64,000 bases of DNA from an uncultured Blautia sp. (GCA_946557785.1 CAMNTH010000002.1:186001-250000); one strand, 5' to 3'; positions 16,912 through 25,663 are shown, numbered from the stretch's first letter. Translations and numbers: made by a program. The notes: generated by a model not told the origin, from the sequence alone.

Positions 16912-17205
16912 ATGAGTGATTTAGCTGCAACAAACTGCGGATGTGCTGAGGAAAGATGTGGATGCGGATGTGACAATGGCTGCGGCAATAACTGCCAGAA
17001 TAACTGCGGATGCGGTTTCGGTTTTGGAAACTTCGGCGGAAACAATTCCTGCAGCTGCATTCTCTGGATCATCATTCTCTTTGCCCTGTGCGGCAACAAC
17101 GGCTGCGGAAATAATGGCTGCGGTTTTGGAAACGGTGGAGACTGCTGCTGGATTATCATTGTCCTGCTTCTTCTGTGCGGCAATGGATGTGGCTGCGGCT
17201 GCTAA
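16912..17205 (+). CDS. Small Cys/Gly/Asn-rich protein ('chorion class high-cysteine' type)
   Basis: A 97-residue protein with about twenty cysteines in C-G, C-G-C and N-G-C-G units. These are interrupted by two short hydrophobic segments, 'CILWIIILFAL' and 'CCWIIIVLLLLC'. The ATG at 16912 follows GGAGG at good spacing, and a terminator follows the stop, so it is a real transcription unit. Lachnospiraceae carry similar proteins annotated as 'chorion class high-cysteine HCB protein', without a known role. Coat or spore-surface material, or a membrane-associated Cys-rich peptide, are possible and unproven. The antisense frames here are shadows of the repeats. Confidence 0.8.
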   Translation: MSDLAATNCGCAEERCGCGCDNGCGNNCQNNCGCGFGFGNFGGNNSCSCILWIIILFALCGNNGCGNNGCGFGNGGDCCWIIIVLLLLCGNGCGCGC

Positions 17206-17221
17206 TAAGCTTCCCGGTGAT

Positions 17222-17250
17222 AAGGCAGAGGTTATCCCCTCTGCCTTTTT
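17222..17250 (+). terminator. Terminator after the Cys-rich protein gene
   Basis: AAGGCAGAGG, a short loop, CCCTCTGCC and TTTTT on the plus strand. The complement ends the small opposite-strand gene within the loop. Confidence 0.88.
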
Positions 17251-17375
17251 CCCTGCCTGTTTTGAACCCTCTCCTTCTCTTTGCGGGCCGCTTCTTTTTT
17301 TCGTAAGCATTCCAGATCAAGTTCATACAAAGAATTCCCATCTATCACAAGCCTCTCTTTTTTTTCATCTATCAT
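17232..17375 (-). CDS. Small charged protein of unknown function (47 aa)
   Basis: The minus strand reads M-I-D-E-K-K-E-R-L-V-I-D-G-N-S-L-Y-E-L-D-L and a Lys/Arg/Glu-rich tail, ending R-Q-R-G. The ATG at 17375 is preceded by GGAGG. It has the look of a real small gene: an acidic start, a compact 'VIDGNSLYELDLECL' core and a basic helix. Its stop codon lies inside the loop of the terminator of the convergent Cys-rich gene. I do not recognise a characterised family. Confidence 0.6.
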   Translation of the reverse strand: MIDEKKERLVIDGNSLYELDLECLRKKEAARKEKERVQNRQGKRQRG

Positions 17376-17483
17376 AAATTAAATTTCCTCCATAAAGTTT
17401 TCATTTGTTATTATATGGCAGGACTGGCATAACCGTCATACATTATGGATAGAAAACATAAAATTTGAAAGAAGGAGGCACCC

Positions 17484-17840
17484 ATGAATTCATCTGAAAA
17501 TATCTCGGGGGAACAGAATTCTATTAGTCAGACTGCGCTGGATCAGATGGTAAACAGCGACCGCTGCCAGTTTATGAAAGCCGCTATCCCCTATCTGCCC
17601 CCATCCGGGCGCCAGATTGTTTCGCTTTATACAAAAACCCAGGAGCTTTTTAATGCCGCAAGGCTTTTTTCACCGGAAAATCAAAGTATGGAAATGTGTG
17701 CAGCTTCTGTTCCAGCTACGGATCCCCTTTCCATGCTGCAGGATATCCGCAGGTTCTGTTATGGAGAAAGCCGCAGGAAACTGGATGAAATGATAAATAT
17801 GATGGCAGTTGTCCAGATGATGCAGATGATGCGCAACTAA
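17484..17840 (+). CDS. Conserved-looking hypothetical protein (118 aa)
   Basis: Starts at an ATG with GAAGGAGG upstream. The middle reads 'MKAAIPYLPPSGRQIVSLYTK', short of a known motif, and the C-terminus is Met-rich ('MMAVVQMMQMMRN'). No signal peptide or membrane segment. It is 34 bases upstream of another small plus-strand gene with a similar Met-rich helical end, so the two are probably co-transcribed and may be partners. I do not recognise the family. Confidence 0.65.
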   Translation: MNSSENISGEQNSISQTALDQMVNSDRCQFMKAAIPYLPPSGRQIVSLYTKTQELFNAARLFSPENQSMEMCAASVPATDPLSMLQDIRRFCYGESRRKLDEMINMMAVVQMMQMMRN

Positions 17841-17874
17841 TGGAAAAGCAAATTAAAGAAAGAGGGAAAATAAA

Positions 17875-18156
17875 ATGAGTGATAACAGCCAGGACTGGAA
17901 AGATAACCCAAAACTCAACGGAATGGATAAAAGTAAGCTGGATATGCTCCAAAGCCTTGCCCAGCAAGGAAATGGAAAAAGCGCATCTGATATGCTGCCC
18001 TTCCTTATGAACGCAGCTTCCCAGGGAAGAAGCAGCGGCCTTAAATTTTCTTCCCAGGAAATCTCTACGATCATTGAGGTGCTGAAAATGGGCAAATCTC
18101 CACAAGAAGCTGCAAAATTGGATCATATTGTAAATCTGATGAAAATGATAAGATGA
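17875..18156 (+). CDS. Hypothetical protein (93 aa), downstream partner of the 118-aa protein
   Basis: A soluble, mostly helical protein starting M-S-D-N-S-Q-D-W and ending 'HIVNLMKMIR'. A 'SQEISTIIEVLKMGKSPQEAA' region resembles a short helical bundle. GAGGGAAAATAAA precedes the ATG. It follows the 118-aa gene closely on the plus strand and converges on cinA across a shared hairpin. No function can be assigned. Confidence 0.6.
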   Translation: MSDNSQDWKDNPKLNGMDKSKLDMLQSLAQQGNGKSASDMLPFLMNAASQGRSSGLKFSSQEISTIIEVLKMGKSPQEAAKLDHIVNLMKMIR

Positions 18157-18159
18157 CGC

Positions 18160-18209
18160 AAAAAGGGCTGCAGCCAGGTACCGGGCAAACCGGGCAAGGC
18201 TGCAGCCCT
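18160..18209. terminator. Terminator between the small genes and cinA
   Basis: GGGCTGCAGCC and GGCTGCAGCCC form an 11-base-pair stem. On the minus strand it is followed by TTTTTGCG, so it mainly ends the cinA operon. Confidence 0.75.
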
Positions 18210-18217
18210 CTCCCATC

Positions 18218-19486
18218 TCATTCTTTTTTGCTGACGCCTTCCAGCATGCATTCCCTTAAAAATGAAAGGGCATGTGCAGTAGATTGCTGACGAATCTTTT
18301 CACGATTTCCTGTAAAGTGGAATTCCCTTACGATTACTTTTTCATTATAACAGCAGCCCATAAATACAGTTCCAACAGGTGTTTCTTCCGTACCGCCTGT
18401 TGGGCCTGCAAGTCCTGTTATAGACAGGCAAATATCGGATTTTGCAGCAACGCATCCGCCCTTAGCCATTTCTTTGGCACATTTTTCGGACACGGCGCCA
18501 TGGAGCTTCAGAGTTGCTTTTTTTACCCCGAGGAATTTCCGTTTGGCGCGGTTGCTGTAGGTCACAAAGCCATGACCGAATACCTGGGATGCTCCCGGCA
18601 CATTTACGATCCTGGAAGCAATTTCTCCTCCCGTGCAGGATTCTGCCAACGCCAATGTAAGCCCCTGGTCTTTGAGCATGTCAACAACAGCCTCTTCCAG
18701 TGTTTTCTGCTCATCTACTGCAAAAATATTTTTTCCGAAACGGGCTTTCAGCTCTCTGACGATGGGCTTAATAAGCTTGCGGCATTCCTTTTCATTTTCT
18801 CCCTTTGCAGTAATGCGAAGATGTACTTCCCCTGTTTTGGCATAAGGGGCAATGGTAGGATTCTCCTGTTTTGCGATAAGATCCTTGATCTCATCTGCCA
18901 CCTGGCTTTCTCCAATGCTGCATATTTTTACCATCTGGGAGATGATCATTTCCGGCTGCATCCTGCGAAGATATGGGAATACTGCTTCCTCAAACATAGG
19001 CTTCATTTCCATAGGAGGCCCCGGAAGCAGCACTGCAATCTTTCCATCCTTTTCCATAATAAGGCCCGGAGCTGTTCCGTTATGATTATCAAGCACCAGT
19101 GCACCCTTAGGAACCATAGCCTGTTTATAGTTATTGGCAGTAATTCTCCTTTGGGAATTGTTTTTTTCATATTGCCTCATATAAGCTTCCAGAAGGTCTC
19201 TGGAATGGAGATCTTCTACAAGGGGAAATCCCATTACTTCCGCAGTGATTTCCTTTGTAAGGTCATCTTCTGTAGGTCCTAAGCCGCCTGTGAGGATCAC
19301 AACGTCTGATCTGTCAAGGGCAGTTCCAATAGTCTCTTTCATACGTGCCGGATTATCCCCTACCACTGTCTGATAGTAAACAGACAATCCAAGCTGTGCA
19401 CATTTTTCGGAAAGATATGCGCTGTTGGTATTTACAATATTCCCCAAGAGTATTTCTGTTCCTACGGAAACTAATTCTGTAATCAT
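18218..19486 (-). CDS. cinA: CinA: competence/damage-inducible protein, molybdopterin-binding plus NMN deamidase-type domain
   Basis: The 422-residue protein has an N-terminal MoCF-like domain ('SVGTEILLGNIVNTN', 'LTGGLGPTEDDLT', 'LLPGPPMEM') and a C-terminal PncC/CinA domain ('LALAESCTGGEIASRI', 'GLAGPTGGTEETPVGTV'). The family hydrolyses ADP-ribose-type nucleotides and deamidates NMN in pyridine nucleotide salvage. It is the last gene of the operon that begins with yicC and follows pgsA closely, the usual order. The ATG has AGGAAGGA upstream. Confidence 0.93.
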   Translation of the reverse strand: MITELVSVGTEILLGNIVNTNSAYLSEKCAQLGLSVYYQTVVGDNPARMKETIGTALDRSDVVILTGGLGPTEDDLTKEITAEVMGFPLVEDLHSRDLLEAYMRQYEKNNSQRRITANNYKQAMVPKGALVLDNHNGTAPGLIMEKDGKIAVLLPGPPMEMKPMFEEAVFPYLRRMQPEMIISQMVKICSIGESQVADEIKDLIAKQENPTIAPYAKTGEVHLRITAKGENEKECRKLIKPIVRELKARFGKNIFAVDEQKTLEEAVVDMLKDQGLTLALAESCTGGEIASRIVNVPGASQVFGHGFVTYSNRAKRKFLGVKKATLKLHGAVSEKCAKEMAKGGCVAAKSDICLSITGLAGPTGGTEETPVGTVFMGCCYNEKVIVREFHFTGNREKIRQQSTAHALSFLRECMLEGVSKKE

Positions 19487-19512
19487 GTAACTTCCTTCCT
19501 TTCTGATGCAGG

Positions 19513-20052
19513 CTATTCCTGCATGTAGAGAACCTTCCTGTTCTGTAATATATAAGTCAAAAGAGAAATGATCGTCAGTGCAAGGGAAAGCATGATAAAC
19601 ACCTTCTCCAGGATATCAAAAGAGCCGCCGAAATTCAAAATCAGTAAAATGATCATGATCATCTGGGATACCGTTTTAAATTTCCCCCAGTAATTGGCTG
19701 CAATAACTATGCCATTCTCCACAGCGATCAGGCGGAAACCGCTGATGATAAATTCTCTTGCAATAATAATGATCACGATCCATGCTTCCAGCATTTCCAT
19801 TTCCACGAGGCAGATCAAAGCAGAACAAACCAGAAGCTTATCCGCCAAAGGATCCATAAACTTGCCAAAATTGGTTACCAAATTATTTCTTCTTGCCAGA
19901 TATCCATCAAACCAATCTGTAATACTGGCAATGATAAAAATGGCGGCGGATATGTAGGAATTTGCTTCCCCACCCCATTCCGTCAGCATGAAGATCACAA
20001 GAAACGGAACCAGAATCATTCTTGCTATCGTTAATTTATTCGGTGTATTCAT
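19513..20052 (-). CDS. pgsA: CDP-diacylglycerol-glycerol-3-phosphate 3-phosphatidyltransferase
   Basis: A 179-residue integral membrane enzyme that makes phosphatidylglycerol phosphate. The CDP-alcohol phosphatidyltransferase motif D-G-x2-A-R-x8-G-x3-D-x3-D is complete, running from 'DGYLARR' to 'DPLAD' near residues 48-70. Several hydrophobic helices follow. Its start overlaps the end of rimO by 17 bases, so translation is probably coupled. Confidence 0.95.
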   Translation of the reverse strand: MNTPNKLTIARMILVPFLVIFMLTEWGGEANSYISAAIFIIASITDWFDGYLARRNNLVTNFGKFMDPLADKLLVCSALICLVEMEMLEAWIVIIIIAREFIISGFRLIAVENGIVIAANYWGKFKTVSQMIMIILLILNFGGSFDILEKVFIMLSLALTIISLLTYILQNRKVLYMQE

Positions 20053-21373
20053 CGCTTAACACTCCTATCAGATCATATTCCAGCGCACCTGTTACTTTTA
20101 CCCGGGCAAAATCGCCTGTCATAAGCAATTCTCCTGTCTGTACAAAAATATAACCATCCACTTTCGGCGCATCCCCATAAGTACGGCCGATATAGGCATT
20201 TTCGCCGGATACTTTTCCTTCGATCATGACCAGCAGCTCCTGGCCGATGCGGTCATTCCCTTTATCCAGGGAAATTTCCTGCTGAAGCTCCATAAGCTCA
20301 TCCCGCCGTTCTTCCTTTACTTCCTCCGGAATCTGATCCGGCATGGAAGCTGCCGGTGTATCCTCCTCCGGGGAGTATGTAAAGACCCCGAGACGGTCAA
20401 ATTCCATTTCATTTACAAACTCCATTAATTCTTTATGTTCTTCCTTGGTTTCTCCGGGAAATCCTGTGATCAGTGTGGTGCGAAGAATGATATCCGGAAT
20501 TTCTTCCCGTAGCCTGGAGACAATTTCCTCCAGCTCTGCTTTTGTTGTACGCCGACCCATGCGTTTCAGGATCCTGTCGCTGGCATGCTGGATGGGTAGA
20601 TCCAGATAATGGCAGACCTTTTTTTCTTCTTTAATTACCTGGATCAGTTCATCGTAAATCTCTTCCGGATAGCAATAAAGCACGCGAATCCAACGGATGC
20701 CGGAAATCCTGCACAATTCTTTCAAAAGGAGATGCAGGGATTTCTTTCCGTAAAGATCCTTGCCATATAAGGTAGTTTCCTGGGCAACCAGAATCAGCTC
20801 CTTAACCCCTTTTTCTGCCATATCCTTCGCCTGGGAAAGAAGACGTTCCATGGGAACGCTGCGGAATCTGCCCCGGAGGCTTGGAATAATACAATAAGTA
20901 CAATGCTTATTGCAGCCTTCTGCTATTTTCAGGTAACCAAAATGTCCGCCTGTTGTGAGAATGCGGCTGCCGCTTCCTTCCGGCAGATAATCAATATCCT
21001 TAAACTCCTGATATCTTCTGCCTGCTTCTCCTTCTTCCAATGCTTTTACAATTTCCTCATAAGAGGTTGTACCAAGGATGGCGTCCACCTCCCCAATCTC
21101 GTTCAGGATTTCCTCCTTGTACCGCTGAGCCATGCAGCCTGTTACGATCAGAACACGGCAGCTTCCGGATTTACGGTATTCTGCCATTTCCAGGATGGTT
21201 TCTACACTTTCTTCCTTTGCATCATTAATAAAGCAGCATGTATTTATGATGATGGCGTCAGCCTTATCTTCCTCATCAATGATCTCATGCCCTTTTTTTG
21301 TAAGAAAGCCAAGCATTTCTTCGGAATCTGACAGGTTTTTGTCACATCCCAGGGAAACAAAAAATATTTTCAT
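20036..21373 (-). CDS. rimO: Ribosomal protein S12 methylthiotransferase
   Basis: A radical-SAM enzyme that methylthiolates an Asp of ribosomal protein S12. It has an N-terminal UPF0004 domain ('VSLGCDKNLSDSEEMLG', with Cys ligands at 'INTCCF' and 'VTGCMAQ'). The radical-SAM motif C-x3-C-x2-C is in 'GCNKHCTYCIIPSLRGRFRS', and the C-terminus is a TRAM domain. The C-D-K-N-L-S-D start separates it from MiaB. The length of 445 is normal. Confidence 0.95.
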   Translation of the reverse strand: MKIFFVSLGCDKNLSDSEEMLGFLTKKGHEIIDEEDKADAIIINTCCFINDAKEESVETILEMAEYRKSGSCRVLIVTGCMAQRYKEEILNEIGEVDAILGTTSYEEIVKALEEGEAGRRYQEFKDIDYLPEGSGSRILTTGGHFGYLKIAEGCNKHCTYCIIPSLRGRFRSVPMERLLSQAKDMAEKGVKELILVAQETTLYGKDLYGKKSLHLLLKELCRISGIRWIRVLYCYPEEIYDELIQVIKEEKKVCHYLDLPIQHASDRILKRMGRRTTKAELEEIVSRLREEIPDIILRTTLITGFPGETKEEHKELMEFVNEMEFDRLGVFTYSPEEDTPAASMPDQIPEEVKEERRDELMELQQEISLDKGNDRIGQELLVMIEGKVSGENAYIGRTYGDAPKVDGYIFVQTGELLMTGDFARVKVTGALEYDLIGVLSDEYTE

Positions 21374-21388
21374 AAATTCTCCTAATGC

Positions 21389-21416
21389 TCATAAAGGCTG
21401 CCAGAGCAGCCTTTGT
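21389..21416. other. Inverted repeat between rpoZ and rimO
   Basis: AAAGGCTGC and GCAGCCTTT around a four-base loop directly after the rpoZ stop. The T run is on the plus-strand side, so for the operon it is more likely an attenuating or RNA-stabilising hairpin than a full terminator. Confidence 0.5.
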
Positions 21417-21419
21417 TTT

Positions 21420-21752
21420 TTATTCTTCTGTTATAACCATCTCACTGGCAGCAGCTTCTTCTGTGTTTTCAGCGACCGCAGCAGTTTCTTCCATAACATC
21501 TGTTTTTTCTTCTTCGGGAGCCTTGGCAATAATTTTTACCTTGCCTTTATAAAACTCGTCAATTGCTGTAGAAAGCGCTTTTTTACCTGCGGACCCTTCT
21601 ACCAAAGGATCTGCCCCGCCGATGATCTGGCGCGCACGCTTGCTGGTAGCAAGCACCAGGGAGTAACGGCTGTTCAGCATAATGGTATTGTCATCTTCCT
21701 CGCTGTTTGTATTAATTGCCTGAATTAATTCAGAATAAGATGGATGTATCAT
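21420..21752 (-). CDS. rpoZ: DNA-directed RNA polymerase omega subunit
   Basis: About 110 residues, with the omega core 'MIHPSYSELI', 'LNSRYSLVLATSKRARQII' in two parts and an acidic Glu/Ala-rich tail. The ATG at 21752 is chosen because AAAGGAG lies about ten bases before it; an ATG nine bases upstream is too close to that site. It follows gmk in the usual order and helps assemble RNA polymerase. Confidence 0.9.
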   Translation of the reverse strand: MIHPSYSELIQAINTNSEEDDNTIMLNSRYSLVLATSKRARQIIGGADPLVEGSAGKKALSTAIDEFYKGKVKIIAKAPEEEKTDVMEETAAVAENTEEAAASEMVITEE

Positions 21753-21828
21753 GTGAATCATTCTCCTTTCTGCGGTCAAAAGAACCGTACACTTTATAAT
21801 TTTTTCAGCGGGCATTCCTTTTGTTCTT

Positions 21829-22458
21829 TCAGGAACGTTTCAATGCCCTGGATTCCTCTTTAATCTTCTGCACAAATGCAGCGTTTCTGTCCATGCGGAA
21901 ATGTTCGCTTAAAATGATCTGGTGCATTCTTTCCACACATTCTTCCAGATCGTCGTTCACCAGAATGTAGTCGTAGGCTTCCATGCCCTCCGCTTCTTCA
22001 GCAGCACGGCTCATTCTGGATTCGATAACCTCTGCCGTCTCCGTGCCTCTTCCTACAAGACGGTTTCTAAGCTCTTCCACGTTTGGGGGTGTAACGAAGA
22101 CCAGCAGAGCCTCCGGAATTTTCTCTTTAATTTTCATGGCGCCCTGAATTTCAATTTCCAGGATCACATCCTTTCCCATGGAAAGCTGCTGTTCTACATA
22201 GGAACGGGGAGTTCCGTAATAGTTATCTACATACCGGGCATATTCGATCAGGGCGTCCTCCCCGATCAGACGTTTAAACTCTTCCTTTGTGCGGAAAAAG
22301 TACTCCCTGCCATCTTCTTCACCTGGTCTTGGATTTCTGGTGGTAACAGAAACAGACAGTGCATAGTTTTCATATCTTTTAAGAAGTTCTTTCATAACCG
22401 TGCCTTTTCCGGCTCCGGAAAAGCCGGAAACAACTACCAGGATTCCTTTTTTATTCAT
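21829..22458 (-). CDS. gmk: Guanylate kinase
   Basis: Phosphorylates GMP to GDP. The P-loop is 'SGFSGAGKGTV' near residue 10, followed by the GMP-binding 'SVTTRNPRPGEEDGREYFF' region and 'LEIEIQGAMKIKE'. The ATG at 22458 with GGGGAGAAGG upstream gives 209 residues, the usual size; the frame is open further but the extension lies in remA. The start overlaps the end of remA by eight bases. Confidence 0.96.
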   Translation of the reverse strand: MNKKGILVVVSGFSGAGKGTVMKELLKRYENYALSVSVTTRNPRPGEEDGREYFFRTKEEFKRLIGEDALIEYARYVDNYYGTPRSYVEQQLSMGKDVILEIEIQGAMKIKEKIPEALLVFVTPPNVEELRNRLVGRGTETAEVIESRMSRAAEEAEGMEAYDYILVNDDLEECVERMHQIILSEHFRMDRNAAFVQKIKEESRALKRS

Positions 22459-22723
22459 GTCCTTCTCCCCTGTCTTCGAAATCATATACTTCTGCAAATC
22501 GTTTTGCAATTGTTTCTGGCTGCAGTGCCGAAAGAACCAGGAAATCATCAGACGTGACGATCACCGCCTTCGTCTTACGCCCCTGGGTGGCATCCACAAG
22601 AGAGGCCGTTCCCTTGACACTCTGTACCATACGCTTTACCGGAGCAGCGTCCGGACTGACCACTGCTACGATCTTATCTGAATTGACAACATTTCCAAAA
22701 CCGATATTAATGAGCTTTGCCAT
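22451..22723 (-). CDS. remA: RemA-like regulatory protein (DUF370)
   Basis: A 90-residue protein of the RemA/DUF370 family: 'LINIGFGNVV', 'KIVAVVSPDAAPVKRM' and 'DATQGRKTKAVIVTSDD'. In Bacillus subtilis RemA is a DNA-binding activator of matrix and osmoprotection genes. The place between yicC and gmk is typical. The role in this organism is inferred from family only. Confidence 0.92.
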   Translation of the reverse strand: MAKLINIGFGNVVNSDKIVAVVSPDAAPVKRMVQSVKGTASLVDATQGRKTKAVIVTSDDFLVLSALQPETIAKRFAEVYDFEDRGEGHE

Positions 22724-22740
22724 ATATACCTCTTCCTTTG

Positions 22741-23619
22741 CTATTCAATATTCTGGATCTGCTCCCGTATTTTTTCGATTTCTGTTTTCAGATCAATGGC
22801 AATATTAGATATAGTAAGATCATTGGATTTTGACAAAATGGTGTTTGCCTCCCGGTTCATTTCCTGAGCCATAAAGTCCAGCTTTCTTCCCACACCTTCG
22901 CCTTCATCCAAAATTTTCTCCATACCCTTGATATGGCTGCGAAGACGCACCGTCTCTTCATCATTGCAGATTTTGTCCGAGTAAATAACCACTTCCGCAG
23001 CAATACGGCTGTCATCAATCTGAGAATCCTCCAGAAGCTCATGGACCTTGGCCTCCAGCTTCTCCCTGTAGGCCTGTACCACCTCCGGGGAACGCTCCAC
23101 TACCAGGCATACCTTTTCGTCCAGTCCGTGAAGCTTCTCCATCAAATCCTTTTTCAGGTTCTCGCCCTCACGGGTCCTGGTTTCCACAAATTTCCTGCAT
23201 GCCTCCCTAAGAGGAACCTCAAGGCTGCTCCAAAGCTGCTCTTCATCTACAGACTGCTCTTCCATAGTGAAAACATCCGGATAACGGGAAAGGGAAGATA
23301 CACGGATATCATTTTCAAGTCCGAAGGTTTCTGCCATATCCTTCAGATAGCCTAAATATTCTCCTGCAAGCTTCTGATTATATTTCAGCGCCGCACCGTT
23401 CAGGGTATAATCCTCACATGTAATAAAAACATCTACCTTGCCCCGCTGCATGTATTCCTTCATCAGGCTGCGGATATTGCCTTCCAAAAAGCTGAGTTTT
23501 TTCGGCATCTTGATATTCAGGTCCAGATATCTGTGGTTAACGGATTTTAATTCTACGGAAATCTTCCGTTCAGGGGTTACGGTTTCGGCGCGTCCGAACC
23601 CTGTCATACTTTTTATCAT
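22741..23619 (-). CDS. YicC/YloC-family endoribonuclease
   Basis: Starts M-I-K-S-M-T-G-F-G-R-A-E, the family hallmark, followed by 'VELKSVNHRYLDLNIKMP'. The C-terminal DUF1732 region reads 'ETVRLRSHIKGM', 'GRKLDFMAQEMNREANTI' and 'IEKIREQIQNIE'. YicC proteins are reported RNases. The ATG at 23619 is the best start; the open frame extends to 23670, beyond the promoter -10. It is the first gene of the operon to cinA. Confidence 0.92.
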   Translation of the reverse strand: MIKSMTGFGRAETVTPERKISVELKSVNHRYLDLNIKMPKKLSFLEGNIRSLMKEYMQRGKVDVFITCEDYTLNGAALKYNQKLAGEYLGYLKDMAETFGLENDIRVSSLSRYPDVFTMEEQSVDEEQLWSSLEVPLREACRKFVETRTREGENLKKDLMEKLHGLDEKVCLVVERSPEVVQAYREKLEAKVHELLEDSQIDDSRIAAEVVIYSDKICNDEETVRLRSHIKGMEKILDEGEGVGRKLDFMAQEMNREANTILSKSNDLTISNIAIDLKTEIEKIREQIQNIE

Positions 23620-23658
23620 GGTGTTTATCTCTCTTTTATCATTTTTACATACAGATTT

Positions 23659-23687
23659 ATTATAGTTCATTCTAAAACCCTAGTCAA
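23659..23687 (-). promoter_or_regulatory. Promoter of the yicC-remA-gmk-rpoZ-rimO-pgsA-cinA operon
   Basis: TTGACT (23682-23687), 17-base spacer, TATAAT (23659-23664) on the minus strand. It overlaps the divergent rqcH promoter. Confidence 0.85.
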
Positions 23688-23701
23688 ACCCTTTTTTTAT
23701 A

Positions 23702-23710
23702 TGTTATACT
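23702..23710 (+). promoter_or_regulatory. Extended -10 promoter of rqcH
   Basis: TGT-TATACT at 23702-23710 on the plus strand, an extended -10 with no good -35; its -35 region coincides with that of the divergent operon. Confidence 0.55.
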
Positions 23711-23784
23711 AAACAGGAAAACAAATCCGAAACAGATCCTATAAAAAATTCAGGACATTTTCACATAAAAAGGAGACAGAACAT

Positions 23785-25533
23785 ATGGCATTTGACGGAA
23801 TAACCATTGCAGCAATGGTTCAGGAATTAAATAGATATCTGGAAGGCGGACGTTTTAATAAGATCGCCCAGCCGGAAGCGGACGAGCTTCTCATTACAGG
23901 AAAGGGGCCTAACGGGCAGAGAAGGCTTCTCATGTCCGCAAGCGCATCCCTTCCCCTTATTTATTTTACGGAAAAAAATAAAGTCAGCCCTCTTACGGCT
24001 CCCAATTTCTGTATGCTTCTGCGGAAGCATATCGGCAGCGCCCGGATTTCCAGGATAATCCAGCCAGGCCTTGAGCGAATTGTAGAATTTGAATTGGAAC
24101 ACCTCAACGAGCTGGGAGATCCGTGTAAAAAGATTCTGATTATGGAGCTGATGGGCAAACACAGCAATATTATTTTCTGCGATGAAAACAGGATGATCCT
24201 GGACAGCATCAAGCATGTTTCCTCCCACATGAGTTCCGTGCGGGAGGTGCTTCCGGGAAGAGAATATTTCATACCAAAAACCCAGGATAAGCTTGATCCC
24301 CTTAGTGTTACTGAAGAAGAATTTTTGGATGCAGTCTTAAAAAAGCCCTGCAATATTTCCAGGGCTCTTTACTCTTCTCTTACAGGCTTAAGCCCTGTGA
24401 TTGCAGAGGAAATTTGTTACCGTGCTTCCATTGACGGCATCGAGGCGGCACAGTCTCTTGACAAAACAGCAGGCGTGCATCTCTACCACACCTTCCACAG
24501 GCTGATGGAACAGGTTTCGGAAGGAGATTTTACCCCTTCCATCATTTACAGGGAGGACGAGCCTGCAGAATATTCCGTTGTTCCCCTTACACAATACGGC
24601 AGCGAATATGAAACCCGGACATTTGACAGTGTTTCTGCCATGCTGGAGTCTTATTATGCATCCAAAAACACCATTACCCGCATTCGCCAGAAATCCTCTG
24701 ATCTTCGCAGGATTGTCCAGACAGCCCTGGAGCGTAACCGCAAGAAGCTTTTTCTTCAGGAAAAGCAAATGAAGGACACTGCAAAAAAAGACAAATATAA
24801 GATTTACGGTGAATTGATCAATACTTATGGATATGGTCTTGAGGAAGGCTGCAGATCCTTCCAGGCCTTAAATTATTATACCAATGAGGAGATCGCCATC
24901 CCTCTGGATCCTACTTTAACGCCTTCCGAAAATGCCAAAAAGTACTTTGACCGCTACGGAAAGCTGAAGCGTACGGAAGAGGCTTTGACAGAGCAGATGA
25001 AAGATACCCAAAGTGAAATCGAACATCTGGAGTCCATTTCCAATTCCCTTGACATTGCCCTGGCAGAAAGCGACCTGTCCCAGATTAAGGAGGAGCTGAC
25101 GGAATACGGTTATATCAAGAAGCACTTTACAGGCAAAAAAGGACAGAAAATGCAGGCAAAATCTAGGCCCTTCCACTATATTTCCAGCGATGGATTTGAT
25201 ATTTACGTAGGAAAAAACAATTATCAGAATGATGAACTGACCTTTAAATTTGCCACAGGGAATGACTGGTGGTTCCACGCAAAAAAAATGGCCGGCTCTC
25301 ATGTAGTTGTTCGGACAAAAGACGGAGAGCTTCCTGATAAGACCTTCGAAGAGGCTGGCCGGCTGGCAGCCCATTACTCTAAGGGGCGCACTGCCCCTAA
25401 GGTGGAAATTGATTACATTCAGAAGAAACATGTGAAAAAACCGGGAGGAGCTAAACCGGGATTTGTAGTTTATTATACCAACTATTCTCTCATGGCTTCA
25501 CCGGATATTGACGGAATAAAAGAAGTACAGTAG
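23785..25533 (+). CDS. rqcH: RqcH/NFACT-family protein (ribosome quality control; 'fibronectin-binding protein')
   Basis: The 582-residue protein has the NFACT-N domain ('MAFDGITIAAMVQELN', 'GGRFNKIAQPEADELLI', 'FCMLLRKHIGSARI'), a long coiled coil in the middle (about 300-440) and the NFACT-R domain ('DIYVGKNNYQNDELTFKFA', 'WWFHAKKMAGSHVVV'). RqcH binds obstructed 50S subunits and adds Ala tails to stalled chains. The acidic-basic pair of NFACT-N reads E-R ('LERIVEF') where D-R is also seen in the family. The ATG follows AAAAGGAGA. Confidence 0.9.
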   Translation: MAFDGITIAAMVQELNRYLEGGRFNKIAQPEADELLITGKGPNGQRRLLMSASASLPLIYFTEKNKVSPLTAPNFCMLLRKHIGSARISRIIQPGLERIVEFELEHLNELGDPCKKILIMELMGKHSNIIFCDENRMILDSIKHVSSHMSSVREVLPGREYFIPKTQDKLDPLSVTEEEFLDAVLKKPCNISRALYSSLTGLSPVIAEEICYRASIDGIEAAQSLDKTAGVHLYHTFHRLMEQVSEGDFTPSIIYREDEPAEYSVVPLTQYGSEYETRTFDSVSAMLESYYASKNTITRIRQKSSDLRRIVQTALERNRKKLFLQEKQMKDTAKKDKYKIYGELINTYGYGLEEGCRSFQALNYYTNEEIAIPLDPTLTPSENAKKYFDRYGKLKRTEEALTEQMKDTQSEIEHLESISNSLDIALAESDLSQIKEELTEYGYIKKHFTGKKGQKMQAKSRPFHYISSDGFDIYVGKNNYQNDELTFKFATGNDWWFHAKKMAGSHVVVRTKDGELPDKTFEEAGRLAAHYSKGRTAPKVEIDYIQKKHVKKPGGAKPGFVVYYTNYSLMASPDIDGIKEVQ

Positions 25534-25588
25534 CTAAAAAACCTTACTTTCTTTTTGGGAGATTCTTTTTTCTATCTCATAATAGGCA

Positions 25589-25617
25589 TTGCCATTCCCT
25601 GTGATTTCATGTAAAAT
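25589..25617 (+). promoter_or_regulatory. Promoter of the ABC-F gene
   Basis: TTGCCA (25589-25594), 17 bases, TAAAAT (25612-25617). Confidence 0.65.
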
Positions 25618-25663
25618 GGGATGAAACGGCTAAAAAGGCCCAAAAATTAAGAGGAGTCTATTC

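Noticed and set aside
16921-17377. Long antisense and second-frame open frames over the Cys-rich gene
   Set aside because: They arise from the repetitive GGC/TGC codons; no ribosome site fits and the composition is abnormal (Ala- or Pro-rich).
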